From: Paenibacillus phytohabitans
GTDB lineage: Bacteria; Bacillota; Bacilli; Paenibacillales; Paenibacillaceae
Assembly (NCBI RefSeq): GCF_013141775.1
Contig: NZ_WHOB01000048.1
Span: forward strand, 1-64,000
Reading direction: 5' to 3'
Length of the DNA: 64,000 bases
Shown here: one piece after another, positions 8,165 to 16,448 of the stretch
How the letters are laid out: every line of letters starts with the position of its first letter
How positions within the stretch are numbered: position 1 is the first letter of the stretch
The notes under the pieces: model-generated
Told to the model about the DNA's origin: nothing
What the model saw: the letters and a program-made list of their open reading frames with translations, nothing else
Databases searched by the model: none
Position numbers and translations under genes: made by a program

Positions 8165-9193
8165 CTACTTATAGAGCGCCAGCAGTTCATACGTAAGCTC
8201 GAAGAGCTGCAGCAGATTCCTCGGGTCTTTGCCGGTAATACTCTCGATCCGCTTCAGGCGGTATTGCAGAGTATTGCGGTGAATGTTGAGATGATCGGCC
8301 GTTTGCGAGACGCTGCAGTTATGGTTGACGAAGCTTCTGAGCGTCTCCAGCAGATCGGCGGTATCCTCCAGCTTGATCGCCCTGCCGGGTTTGTCCGACA
8401 GCTTCGCATGGCTGAGCTTCACCAGAAATTCAGCTTCTTCGAAGGTAATGGCTTGTGAAGCAGGCTTCAGCGCAAGCAGTATACCCAAGGCCGATTTGGC
8501 CTGGCGGTACCCTTCGGCAATGCTCGCTTCCAGTCTGCCGGAGGCCAGCAGCAGGAGCGGCTGGTTATGCAGCAGCTCTGTAATCAGCGGGCTGCAGTCG
8601 GGACGGTTCTGGATCAGCAGCAGCCAGGTATCTTCATCCAGCTGGAAGGACGGGTAACGCAGCAGGAGCTTGGCAGCATCTTTTTCCGGATTGAAATGCT
8701 TGAGATAGAGTACCGTAGTCTTCAGCAGCAGATCAATATTGTAGGCAGCAGCTTCTTTTCTTAATTTCTGGGAGTACGCTCCCTGATGGGCGAGCAGCAT
8801 TTCCAGCATAGCCTTCTTGCGGTTTGCCTCATTCGCGAGATTCTCCAGCGTGTTCCGCTGTTCGATGAGCAGGGATACCGTGGTTCTTACGATGTTGCAA
8901 AAAGGCCGGACCTCCTCAGGGCTTCCGGAAATCCCGATCACACCAACGCGGGTGTTGCCGATGACAATCGGTTCGTTGGTCCCTTTTTTCTCATACAGAC
9001 CATCCTCCAGCACCTCGACCATTTGTCCGGTGGACAAGGCCTTGACTGCCCCCTGGTGAACGGTGCCGACCCGTTCTTTCTTTCCGCTGCCGACAATAAT
9101 TCCCTGATGATTCATGATGTTGATGTTATAAGGAATATCCATCATCATTTTGTCTACAATTTCCTGCGCCTGCTTCTCGGATAGCTGAAACAA
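8165..9193 (-). CDS. CdaR-family sugar-diacid regulator
   Basis: A 342-residue transcription factor. It has an N-terminal diacid-recognition domain (about 1-135, with MDIPYNINIMNHQGIIVGSG and IGISGSPEEV), a middle region, and a C-terminal PucR/CdaR helix-turn-helix (about 290-340, SVSQTADHLNIHRNTLQYRLKRIESITG). The start codon is TTG at 9191-9193, with AAGGGGGG about 7 bases upstream. It converges with the GntP/glycerate-kinase operon. In E. coli CdaR activates glucarate, galactarate and glycerate genes, so the effector here may be glycerate and the target the neighbouring operon. That link is inference. Confidence 0.88.
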   Translation of the reverse strand: MFQLSEKQAQEIVDKMMMDIPYNINIMNHQGIIVGSGKKERVGTVHQGAVKALSTGQMVEVLEDGLYEKKGTNEPIVIGNTRVGVIGISGSPEEVRPFCNIVRTTVSLLIEQRNTLENLANEANRKKAMLEMLLAHQGAYSQKLRKEAAAYNIDLLLKTTVLYLKHFNPEKDAAKLLLRYPSFQLDEDTWLLLIQNRPDCSPLITELLHNQPLLLLASGRLEASIAEGYRQAKSALGILLALKPASQAITFEEAEFLVKLSHAKLSDKPGRAIKLEDTADLLETLRSFVNHNCSVSQTADHLNIHRNTLQYRLKRIESITGKDPRNLLQLFELTYELLALYK

Positions 9194-9223
9194 CCGGAAT
9201 TCCCCCCTTCGCCGTGCCCGGAT

Positions 9224-9239
9224 GGCTGCCTAGGCAGCC
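9224..9239. promoter_or_regulatory. 16-bp palindrome upstream of the cdaR-type gene
   Basis: GGCTGCCTAGGCAGCC is a perfect palindrome about 30 bp before the TTG start. It could be an operator or a leader hairpin. No second copy was noticed in the window. Confidence 0.4.
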
Positions 9240-9387
9240 TCAGTCTCTTCTATTGTGCATCTGAACAAAAGTATAGAGCATTCCGCACGGAGAATAAAGA
9301 CTGAACCAGTGTGCCGGATCTAAGGGGGCGGCCAAGCGGTCCGGGCAGAGTAGCGCAGCCGCGTTTTTGGGTTATGCGGACTATGGA

Positions 9388-10323
9388 CTAGATAGAGACT
9401 TGGGAGATTCCCGCCCGGCTAAAAATCTCTTTCAAAGTAACCTCCTTGTCTGCGTTCCAGGGATTTGCGGGTGCAAGACAGAAGGTGGACACCGGCACAC
9501 CAGCCAGACGAATGGCTTCTTTTATTGAAGGAATGAAAGGATCATCGATACTATACAGCGGAGGGATCTCTATGATTCTCCGGTGAAACTCAAGCACCTC
9601 TGCCATATCATTCTTCAGGAAGCTGCTGAGTAACCCGAGCATCAGCTGCGGTGCGAAGTTGGCACTGGCGGCAATCGCCCCGTCTCCACCGGCAGCAAGC
9701 GTAGGCAGCAGATATTCATCGAAACCGCAAAATACCGAGAAGTCCGGTTTAACCGCCTTCACCTGCATAATCATCTGCCGGATATGGCTGAGCTGGTCTA
9801 CAGTTTCCTTAATTCCAGTTACATTTGTATATTTGGCGGCAAGGCGGCTGACGAAGGCCGGACTCAGATCCTGGCCAGTCAGCGCCGGGAAGTTGTACAG
9901 CATCAGCGGCACATCAACGGCTTCCAGAATAGAGGCATAATGCGAGAATAAAGCCTCCTCGCTAAGCTTGTAATAATAAGGATTAATGACAACGACGCCT
10001 GTCGCCCCTTGCTCCACAGCATGCCTGCTAAGGCGGAGGGTCTCTGCTGTCGTATTGCTGCCGGTGCCAATCCATACGGGAAGACGGCCATTCGTGTATT
10101 TAACGCATACCTCAGCGATTTCCTCGCGCTGTTCGGTGCTGAACAGGCTGAATTCTCCGGCTGTCCCGAGGAAAAAGAGTCCCTGAACCCCTTGCCGGAT
10201 CAGGCTGTCGATTAGCAGCTTCATTCCGCTAGGGTCGAATTTTCCGGATTGATCCAGAATCGTCGGAACCGGGGGAATGATGCCTGTATGATGCGGTCTC
10301 ATGGTCATGTTAGAAATTTTCAT
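9388..10323 (-). CDS. DHDPS-family 2-keto-3-deoxy-sugar-acid aldolase (YagE/YjhH type)
   Basis: A 311-residue class I aldolase of the dihydrodipicolinate synthase superfamily. The Schiff-base lysine is K172 (in TGIKETVDQ) and the assisting tyrosine is Y143 (in MLYNFP); FFLGTAGEFSLFS is the substrate-loop motif of the YagE/YjhH branch. The likely reaction is cleavage of 2-keto-3-deoxy-pentonate to pyruvate and glycolaldehyde. GGAGG lies 9 bases upstream of the ATG. It is divergent from an IclR regulator, dehydratase and xylosidase that correspond to yagI, yagF and yagH of E. coli. Another sugar acid as substrate is possible. Confidence 0.85.
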   Translation of the reverse strand: MKISNMTMRPHHTGIIPPVPTILDQSGKFDPSGMKLLIDSLIRQGVQGLFFLGTAGEFSLFSTEQREEIAEVCVKYTNGRLPVWIGTGSNTTAETLRLSRHAVEQGATGVVVINPYYYKLSEEALFSHYASILEAVDVPLMLYNFPALTGQDLSPAFVSRLAAKYTNVTGIKETVDQLSHIRQMIMQVKAVKPDFSVFCGFDEYLLPTLAAGGDGAIAASANFAPQLMLGLLSSFLKNDMAEVLEFHRRIIEIPPLYSIDDPFIPSIKEAIRLAGVPVSTFCLAPANPWNADKEVTLKEIFSRAGISQVSI

Positions 10324-10386
10324 TTTATTCCGCCTCCAGGTTTGTTATTATAAACATAAGATTATTATAGTGAACTAAGAGTGCTT

Positions 10387-10398
10387 AATCAATTGATT
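10387..10398. promoter_or_regulatory. Palindrome in the aldolase/IclR divergent promoter
   Basis: AATCAATTGATT is a perfect 12-bp palindrome in the 95-bp gap between the two divergent starts. It is the best candidate for the IclR regulator's operator, but only one copy was seen. Confidence 0.4.
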
Positions 10399-10418
10399 TA
10401 TGAGAGGGGAATGAAGGT

Positions 10419-11177
10419 TTGGACCGGAAATATTGGGTTCCAGCTTTAGAACGGGCCGATCTGATTCTTACGGCAATCTCCAGGAAGCCCGGAGAACATA
10501 AGATGACCGACCTGTGCGATGAAACGGGCATTAACAAAAGCTCCATGTTCTCGCTGCTGCGTACAATGGAAACCCTGCAATGGGTGGTGAAGGATGACAG
10601 GGAGGCTTACGCGCTGGGGGCTGGGGTTTCCTACTATAATACGGTTTACAACGAATCGCTTAAGCAGAATACGAATCTGGTGGAGCGCTTCCTGGCAGGC
10701 TCTGCACAGAGCGTCAGGGTAATCGGGGAAACCTTTCAGTTATCGGTTCTTGACCGGGATGAGATTATCTATCTGGCCAAGCAGGAAGGTCCCTCCCTTG
10801 TGAGGCTGGAGTCCAGTCCCGGGATGCGGTTCCCGGCGCATGCGACCGCCATGGGCAAGATGATGCTTGCACTGCTGCCGGACGGCGAGCTCATAAGACG
10901 TTATTCCGGCAAAACCTTAACTGCGGTTACGTCTCACACGTTGACGGATTGGGCGGAATTCACGGCTGCATTGGCTGAGATTCGCGAGGCCGGTTACGCA
11001 GTGGACCGGGAAGAAATTATTCAGGGCATCAGCTGCGTGGCTGCGCCGATTCTGGATGCTGCGGGAAATGCCGTTGCCGCTGTAAGCACCACGATGCTGC
11101 AGCATGCTTTTGCCGATAAACAGGAGGCTGCGGTCAGGGAAGTGATAGAGCTGGCGAGGAAACTATCCTTGTGTTAA
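10419..11177 (+). CDS. IclR-family regulator (YagI/YjhI-like)
   Basis: A 252-residue regulator with an N-terminal winged helix (about 10-65, MTDLCDETGINKSSMFSLLRTME) and a C-terminal effector domain (about 80-250) containing GMRFPAHATAMGKMMLA and GISCVAAPILDAAGN, both typical of IclR proteins. The start is TTG 10419, set by GAGAGGGG at spacing 9; the ATG at 10411 is out of frame. It lies between the divergent aldolase and the dehydratase. In E. coli YagI (XynR) and YjhI occupy the same place and respond to xylonate-type acids; the same effector class is likely here. Confidence 0.88.
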   Translation: MDRKYWVPALERADLILTAISRKPGEHKMTDLCDETGINKSSMFSLLRTMETLQWVVKDDREAYALGAGVSYYNTVYNESLKQNTNLVERFLAGSAQSVRVIGETFQLSVLDRDEIIYLAKQEGPSLVRLESSPGMRFPAHATAMGKMMLALLPDGELIRRYSGKTLTAVTSHTLTDWAEFTAALAEIREAGYAVDREEIIQGISCVAAPILDAAGNAVAAVSTTMLQHAFADKQEAAVREVIELARKLSLC

Positions 11178-11218
11178 TGGTCGGGGCAAGTTCATCCTGA
11201 AGGAGAGAAGGGTTAAGT

Positions 11219-13210
11219 GTGGAGCTGACTTTGCATGAGATTATGAAGGAAGCCATAGATGATACTGTTCCTGTACATACCGCTGCGGAAGGGCCTGCAG
11301 GCAAGCTTCCGATTACAAGTGAGGTGCTGCGAAATGCCCCAAGCGGGGAAATCTTCGGAATGACCCAGAATGCGGGAATGGGCTGGAATCCGCTGCAACT
11401 GAACAGGCCGCAATATCTGATTCTCGGCACGATGGGCGGAATCCTGCGGGAGGACGGCAGTCCGCTTGCGCTCGGATACCATACCGGACACTGGGAAATC
11501 GGTGTGATGATGGAAGAAATCGCTGAGGAGCTCACCGCCAATCATGGGATTCCGTTTGCCGGTTATGTCAGTGATCCCTGTGACGGGCGCTCCCAGGGGA
11601 CCACGGGCATGTTCGATTCTCTTCCTTACCGGAATGATGCGGCCGTGGTTCTGCGGCGGCTGATTCGTTCCCTGCCTACCCGCAAAGGAGTTCTGGGCGT
11701 AGCCACCTGCGATAAAGGTCTGCCCGCCATGATGCTGGCACTGGCCGGAATGCGGCATCAGCTTCCGGGGATTATCGTGCCTGGCGGCGTTACACTGCCG
11801 CCGGTTAACGGCGAGGATGCCGGCAAGGTGCAGAGCATCGGAGCACGGTTCAGCAATGGTGAACTTTCGCTCGAGGATGCAGCCGATCTGGGCTGCCGGG
11901 CCTGCGCTACTCCAGGAGGCGGCTGTCAATTCCTCGGCACGGCCGCAACGGCCCAGGTGATTGCTGAAGCACTGGGCATGTCGCTGCCTCATTCGGCTCT
12001 GTCACCATCGGGGCAGCCGGTCTGGAAGAATATCGGCCGCCAGTCGGCCCGCGCGCTTCAGCATATGGAGCATAGCGGAATAGTGATGAGTGATATTCTT
12101 ACAGATCGGGCCATTAAGAACGCGATGGTGCTGCATGCCGCGTTCGGAGGCTCCACGAATCTGCTGCTGCATCTGCCGGCCGTTGCCCATGCCGCCGGGC
12201 TGAAGATTCCTTCCGTTGATGACTGGAACGAGGTGAACCGCCAGGTTCCCCGGCTGGTCAGTGTGCTTCCGAACGGACCGGTGCCGCATCCGACGATCCG
12301 CGTGTTCCTGGCAGGAGGTGTTCCGGAAGTCATGCTGCATTTACGGCGGCTGGGGCTGATTGACGAATCCGTATTGACCGTGACAGGGCGGACGCTGGGC
12401 GAGAATCTGGACTGGTGGGAGACCTCGCAGAGACGGGCGGACATGCGGCGGAGACTGCAGGAAGCGGATGGCATTGACCCGGATTCTGTGATCATGAGCC
12501 CGGAAGAGGCCAAGCGGCAGGGGATGGCTTCCACGATGACGTTCCCCACAGGGAATCTCTGCCCCGAAGGTGCAGTCATCAAATCGGCAGCGATTGACCC
12601 TTCCGTCTTGGACAGCGAAGGAGTCTACAGGCATACGGGGAGAGTGAAGGTGTTCACTGCCGAGAAGGATGCGATCCGTAGCATCAAGAACGGTAAGGTG
12701 CAGGCCGGGGATATTCTGGCCATCATCGGCCGGGGGCCCAGCGGAACAGGGATGGAAGAGACCTACCAGCTGACATCCGCGCTCAAGCATCTGCCTTACG
12801 GCAAATATGTCACGCTGATCACGGATGCCCGGTTCTCGGGGGTATCCACGGGAGCCTGTATTGGTCATATGGGACCGGAAGCGCTGGCCGGCGGTCCTCT
12901 GGGCAAATTACGGGATAATGACTGGGTAGAAGTGCTGATCGATACCGTGAAGCTGGAAGGGAGCGTGAATCTGGTCGGGGAAAGCGGAGAAGGCGGACAG
13001 CCGCTGTCGAAGGAAGCGGGAACGGAGCTTCTGAACGCAAGGACTCCGCATCCGGGCCTTGCCGTTGATCCGGGCCTGCCGGATGATACCCGGCTATGGG
13101 CCGCACTGCAGGCGGCAAGCGGAGGGACCTGGCAGGGCTGTGTCTACGATACGGATAGAATTATTGCCTTACTGGAAGCAGGACGGCAAGCACTGGGGGA
13201 GACAAGATGA
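11219..13210 (+). CDS. Sugar-acid dehydratase, IlvD/Edd family, D-xylonate type (YagF/YjhG-like)
   Basis: A 663-residue dehydratase, near the length of E. coli YagF and YjhG (about 655) and longer than IlvD or Edd. It carries the iron-sulfur cysteines C121 (SDPCDGRSQG), C164 (ATCDKG) and C236 (PGGGCQFLG). Long stretches such as FGMTQNAGMGW, HTGHWEIG and MEETYQLTSALKH match my memory of YagF closely. The expected reaction is D-xylonate to 2-keto-3-deoxy-xylonate, the substrate of the aldolase next door. The start is GTG with AAGGAGAG 11 bases upstream. It overlaps the GH43 gene by 4 bases (ATGA). Confidence 0.9.
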   Translation: MELTLHEIMKEAIDDTVPVHTAAEGPAGKLPITSEVLRNAPSGEIFGMTQNAGMGWNPLQLNRPQYLILGTMGGILREDGSPLALGYHTGHWEIGVMMEEIAEELTANHGIPFAGYVSDPCDGRSQGTTGMFDSLPYRNDAAVVLRRLIRSLPTRKGVLGVATCDKGLPAMMLALAGMRHQLPGIIVPGGVTLPPVNGEDAGKVQSIGARFSNGELSLEDAADLGCRACATPGGGCQFLGTAATAQVIAEALGMSLPHSALSPSGQPVWKNIGRQSARALQHMEHSGIVMSDILTDRAIKNAMVLHAAFGGSTNLLLHLPAVAHAAGLKIPSVDDWNEVNRQVPRLVSVLPNGPVPHPTIRVFLAGGVPEVMLHLRRLGLIDESVLTVTGRTLGENLDWWETSQRRADMRRRLQEADGIDPDSVIMSPEEAKRQGMASTMTFPTGNLCPEGAVIKSAAIDPSVLDSEGVYRHTGRVKVFTAEKDAIRSIKNGKVQAGDILAIIGRGPSGTGMEETYQLTSALKHLPYGKYVTLITDARFSGVSTGACIGHMGPEALAGGPLGKLRDNDWVEVLIDTVKLEGSVNLVGESGEGGQPLSKEAGTELLNARTPHPGLAVDPGLPDDTRLWAALQAASGGTWQGCVYDTDRIIALLEAGRQALGETR

Positions 13211-14793
13211 GCACAACACTGATTCACAATCCGATTCTACGCGGGTTTCATCCGGACCCGTCCATCTGCCGGGCGGGAGAAGACTATTATATTGCCACCT
13301 CCACCTTCGAGTGGTTTCCCGGCGTACGGATTCATCATTCCCGCGATCTCGTGAACTGGCGGCCGCTTACGTATGCACTAACCCGCAAGTCGCAGCTGAA
13401 TATGGAAGGTGATCCGGATTCCGGAGGCGTGTGGGCACCTTGCCTGACTTATGATGATGGACTCTTTTATCTGATCTATACCGATGTCAAAAGCAGACAG
13501 GGTGCCTTCAAGGATACGCCTAACTATCTGGTGACTGCCGGGAATATCGAAGGTCCCTGGTCTGAACCTGTATACCTGAACAGCAGCGGCTTCGACCCTT
13601 CGCTGTTCCATGACGATGACGGGCGCAAATGGCTGGTTAATATGCTGTGGGATCACCGGACCGGCAATAACAGCTTCGCCGGGATTGTGCTGCAGGAATA
13701 TTCCGCAACTGAGCAGCGGCTGACCGGTCCGGTCATTCCCATCTACAAGGGAACCGAGCTGAAGCTTACGGAAGGGCCGCATCTGTACCGGAAGGACGGC
13801 TGGTATTATCTCATCACAGCTGAGGGCGGTACACAGTATAATCATGCGGTGACGGTGGCCCGGTCGAAGCAGATTGAAGGTCCGTATGAGACAGCTCCGA
13901 ATCATCCGCTGCTGACCTCTGCCGGAAACCGTGAACTGGAGCTGCAGAAGGCGGGACATGCCAGTCTTGTACACACGCATACAGACGAATGGTATATGGT
14001 GCATCTGTGCGGCCGTCCCGTGAAAGACCATTACTGCAATCTCGGCCGGGAGACAGCGATTCAGCGCTGCGTATTCACGGAGGACGGCTGGCTTGCCCTG
14101 GCCGGAGGCGGAAACGCCCCGGCGCTTACTGTGCCGGGTCCGGACATTCCGGAGCATCCATTCTCCGCTCCGGCTCCCCGTGATGATTTCGATGTCCCGC
14201 AGCTGGATGTCCGCTGGAGCACCCTGCGTGTGCCTGCTGAGGAAGCGTGGCTCTCGCTACAGGAGCGCCCCGGATATTTGCGCCTCCGGGGCAGAGAATC
14301 CATGAGCTCCATGCACCGCCAGAGTCTGGTTGCCCTGCGCCAGCAGGCCTTCAGCTGCAGCGCCGAAACCGCCATTGAATTCGAGCCGCAGCACTTCCAG
14401 CAGATGGCCGGATTAATTGTCTATTATGATACGAAGGATTACCTCTACTTGCGGATCACTCATGATGAGACCCTCGGGAAATGCGTGGGCATCATCCGCT
14501 CCCGGGACGGGGTCTATGAGGATAACCTGACTGCGGATGTCCCGCTGCCGCCGGGAGCAAGCGTAGCATTAAAGGTAGTGATCGACCGGGAATTCGCCCA
14601 ATTCTACTACCGGGCCGGCGAGTCTGACTGGGAGAAGATCGGCGGGGCACTGGAAATCTATCATCTGTCCGATGATTTCCCGGCCTATATCCGGTTTACC
14701 GGCACATTTATCGGAATGTGTGTGCAGGATTTGAGCGGAACGCTGCGTGCGGCGGATTTTGATTATTTTGAGTACCGGGAGTTTGAGGTGTAA
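13207..14793 (+). CDS. xynB: GH43 beta-xylosidase, intracellular (YagH/XynB type)
   Basis: A 528-residue glycoside hydrolase without a signal peptide, so cytoplasmic. The N-terminal five-blade propeller carries the three GH43 acidic residues: base D17 (FHPDPS), modulator Asp in GFDPSLF (about 128) and acid Glu in TEGPHLY (about 187). A C-terminal beta-sandwich (from about 325) is the usual XynB accessory domain. It should release xylose from xylo-oligosaccharides imported into the cell. Its ATG overlaps the dehydratase stop, so the two are translationally coupled, the same pairing as yagF and yagH in E. coli. A terminator follows at 14841. Confidence 0.9.
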   Translation: MSTTLIHNPILRGFHPDPSICRAGEDYYIATSTFEWFPGVRIHHSRDLVNWRPLTYALTRKSQLNMEGDPDSGGVWAPCLTYDDGLFYLIYTDVKSRQGAFKDTPNYLVTAGNIEGPWSEPVYLNSSGFDPSLFHDDDGRKWLVNMLWDHRTGNNSFAGIVLQEYSATEQRLTGPVIPIYKGTELKLTEGPHLYRKDGWYYLITAEGGTQYNHAVTVARSKQIEGPYETAPNHPLLTSAGNRELELQKAGHASLVHTHTDEWYMVHLCGRPVKDHYCNLGRETAIQRCVFTEDGWLALAGGGNAPALTVPGPDIPEHPFSAPAPRDDFDVPQLDVRWSTLRVPAEEAWLSLQERPGYLRLRGRESMSSMHRQSLVALRQQAFSCSAETAIEFEPQHFQQMAGLIVYYDTKDYLYLRITHDETLGKCVGIIRSRDGVYEDNLTADVPLPPGASVALKVVIDREFAQFYYRAGESDWEKIGGALEIYHLSDDFPAYIRFTGTFIGMCVQDLSGTLRAADFDYFEYREFEV

Positions 14794-14840
14794 AGCGTTT
14801 TTTATGCGGGTTGAACAAGAGAATGTCAGGCGTCACAAGC

Positions 14841-14874
14841 AGAGGGGTGTACATCAAGTGCATCACTCTTTTTG
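14841..14874 (+). terminator. Probable intrinsic terminator
   Basis: Arms 14841-14852 and 14858-14869 pair at 11 of 12 positions (two G-U pairs) around a 5-base loop, followed by a T-rich run. It would end the IclR-dehydratase-xylosidase unit. Confidence 0.6.
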
Positions 14875-14904
14875 TGCCGTCTTTTTACGTTTCAGATAAA
14901 GCCA

Positions 14905-14935
14905 TTGACCTTAGGTCTGGCCTAAGGTATATCAT
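14905..14935 (+). promoter_or_regulatory. MerR-type promoter with palindromic operator
   Basis: TTGACC (14905-14910) and TATCAT (14930-14935) are 19 bp apart, the overlong spacer typical of MerR-activated promoters. Between them lies an inverted repeat, ACCTTAGG (14908-14915) and CCTAAGGT (14921-14928), with a 5-bp centre. The following MerR gene probably controls itself here. Confidence 0.85.
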
Positions 14936-14970
14936 TGAAGCCATAAGCAGGGAAGTGAGGAGGATGACTG

Positions 14971-15768
14971 GTGGGGGCGGAAATTACAATTGGCGAGTTG
15001 GCCGAGCTTATGCAGGTGTCGGTTCATCAGATCCGTTATTTCGAGGAAAAAGGGGTGCTTCTCCCTTCCTATACGGATACGAACCAGTATCGCAAGTATG
15101 GCATAGACCAGATCTATCAGCTCTCGCAAATTATACTGCTGCGCAAGCTGGGTATGCCTGTGCAGGCGGTCAAGGAATGTATGGCGGAATCCGGACAACA
15201 GGTAATGGAAGAGAAGCTGCACCGCTCGCTGGTAGAGATCGGTGGAGAGATTGCCCGGCTGCAGCTGCTGGAGCAGTTCATTCTGAAGGTTCTGCAGGAG
15301 CAGGGCGATTTCCAAATGGAGAAACAGAGCTGCCAGGTGAAGATGCGGGAAGCAATGCCGCTGCAGAAGTGGTTTGAAATGGATTCGGCAGCAACTCTTG
15401 ATGCGAGAACACTGGCGGAGCAGTCTGTACGAGTGAACGCCTTGTCCGAAACGGATATTCATTATATTTACGACCGTACGAATACTGTGTCATTGTATAC
15501 GGCTGTAGAGCCCGGCGGAGAAGTAGGGCGGGTCTTGCCGGCGGGAGAATATCTCTCTTGCCGGCTACAGGTAACAGATGAATCCGTGCTTAAGGAAGAG
15601 ATCGGACAATTCAGCCGCTATGCTGAGCAAGAATATGGTGAACTTCCGGGTCCCCTTGTTCTCATCGAGAAATCCTACCTCTCCTTATTCAGCAGAGACA
15701 AGCTACATTACGAAATTTTGCTCTGCATTGAATCTGGGGACGCTACAGGAGGTGCTGATGCAAGGTGA
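14971..15768 (+). CDS. MerR-family regulator with effector-binding C-terminal domain
   Basis: A 265-residue protein. Residues 4-75 form the MerR winged helix (ITIGELAELMQVSVHQIRYF), followed by a coiled coil to about 115, then a roughly 150-residue domain resembling GyrI/BmrR-type ligand-binding folds. It lacks the Cys pattern of metal-sensing MerR proteins, so an organic ligand is more likely. The start is GTG 14971. The promoter upstream has the 19-bp spacer and palindrome expected for autoregulation. Its stop overlaps the GTG start of the acetyltransferase gene (GTGA), and the hydrolase follows, so the three genes form one operon. Confidence 0.85.
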   Translation: MGAEITIGELAELMQVSVHQIRYFEEKGVLLPSYTDTNQYRKYGIDQIYQLSQIILLRKLGMPVQAVKECMAESGQQVMEEKLHRSLVEIGGEIARLQLLEQFILKVLQEQGDFQMEKQSCQVKMREAMPLQKWFEMDSAATLDARTLAEQSVRVNALSETDIHYIYDRTNTVSLYTAVEPGGEVGRVLPAGEYLSCRLQVTDESVLKEEIGQFSRYAEQEYGELPGPLVLIEKSYLSLFSRDKLHYEILLCIESGDATGGADAR

Positions 15769-16448
15769 CGAACACTTCGATTGCTACAACGGTTACGATT
15801 GCAGACATGCAGCCTGGGTATAACCGCGAGGTCAGCCGGATCATTGTCCATGGATTCCAGGGCTAGTTTACTGCGCGAACCAAGATTGAGCCGGATGGGC
15901 TTGCTTGGTTTTTCGAGCAGCTGCTGGGCTATACGGCGGAAGGTCCGTACACGAAGCGGGTGGTGGCGCTGCAAGGGGAGACCGTGGTCGGTACCCTTAG
16001 CCTGAAGTGGCACAAGAACTCTGTAAGTATCACCGGAAAGGCGGCTGAATCCGCCAAGCTTTCTGTATGGAAGCAAATTTCAGGGATTGGCACAAGAAAT
16101 ACACTGCTGCTGCTGGCCACGCTCTATGGCTTGAACTATGACCCATTGCCGGGAGAATGTTATATCGCAGATCTTGCGGTTCATCCTGAACATCAGGGGA
16201 CAGGTGTAGGCCGGCTGCTGGTTCGCTGGGCACATCAATTTATGGAGAAGCATCCGTTGTTATTAGGTTTGAGCCTGCATGTCTCCGAACACAACAGGGC
16301 TGCCAAGCGTTTGTATGAACGGCTCGGATTCAGCACCCAAGCGGAAGAGTATAGCCTGTTAAGCAAGTTTCTGTCCGGTGAAGTGAAGTGGGAGTATATG
16401 ATCTGCAGGCAATATGGAGGTTCATATGAACAAGAAAATCGCAATTAG
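15765..16448 (+). pseudogene. GNAT acetyltransferase gene interrupted by an in-frame TAG
   Basis: The frame opens at GTG 15765, with AGGAGG 12 bases upstream, and would encode 227 residues, but codon 34 is TAG (15864-15866, in HGFQG-stop-FTAR). The rest stays open to 16448 and keeps the acetyl-CoA motif YIADLAVHPEHQGTGVGRLL and the end motif AKRLYERLGFS. One base change from a sense codon explains the stop. Either the gene is recently dead, a shortened product starts at a later GTG near 15957, or this is a sequence error. A full enzyme would transfer an acetyl group from acetyl-CoA to an unknown amine. Confidence 0.75.

Noticed and set aside
7883..8458. Forward frames of up to 191 codons through the C-rich stretch
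   Set aside because: They encode Pro/Thr/His-rich low-complexity chains, lack a ribosome site, and overlap the CdaR gene on the other strand.
14811..15377. A 188-codon forward frame overlapping the MerR gene start
   Set aside because: Wrong frame; the MerR frame has the helix-turn-helix, GTG start and matching promoter.
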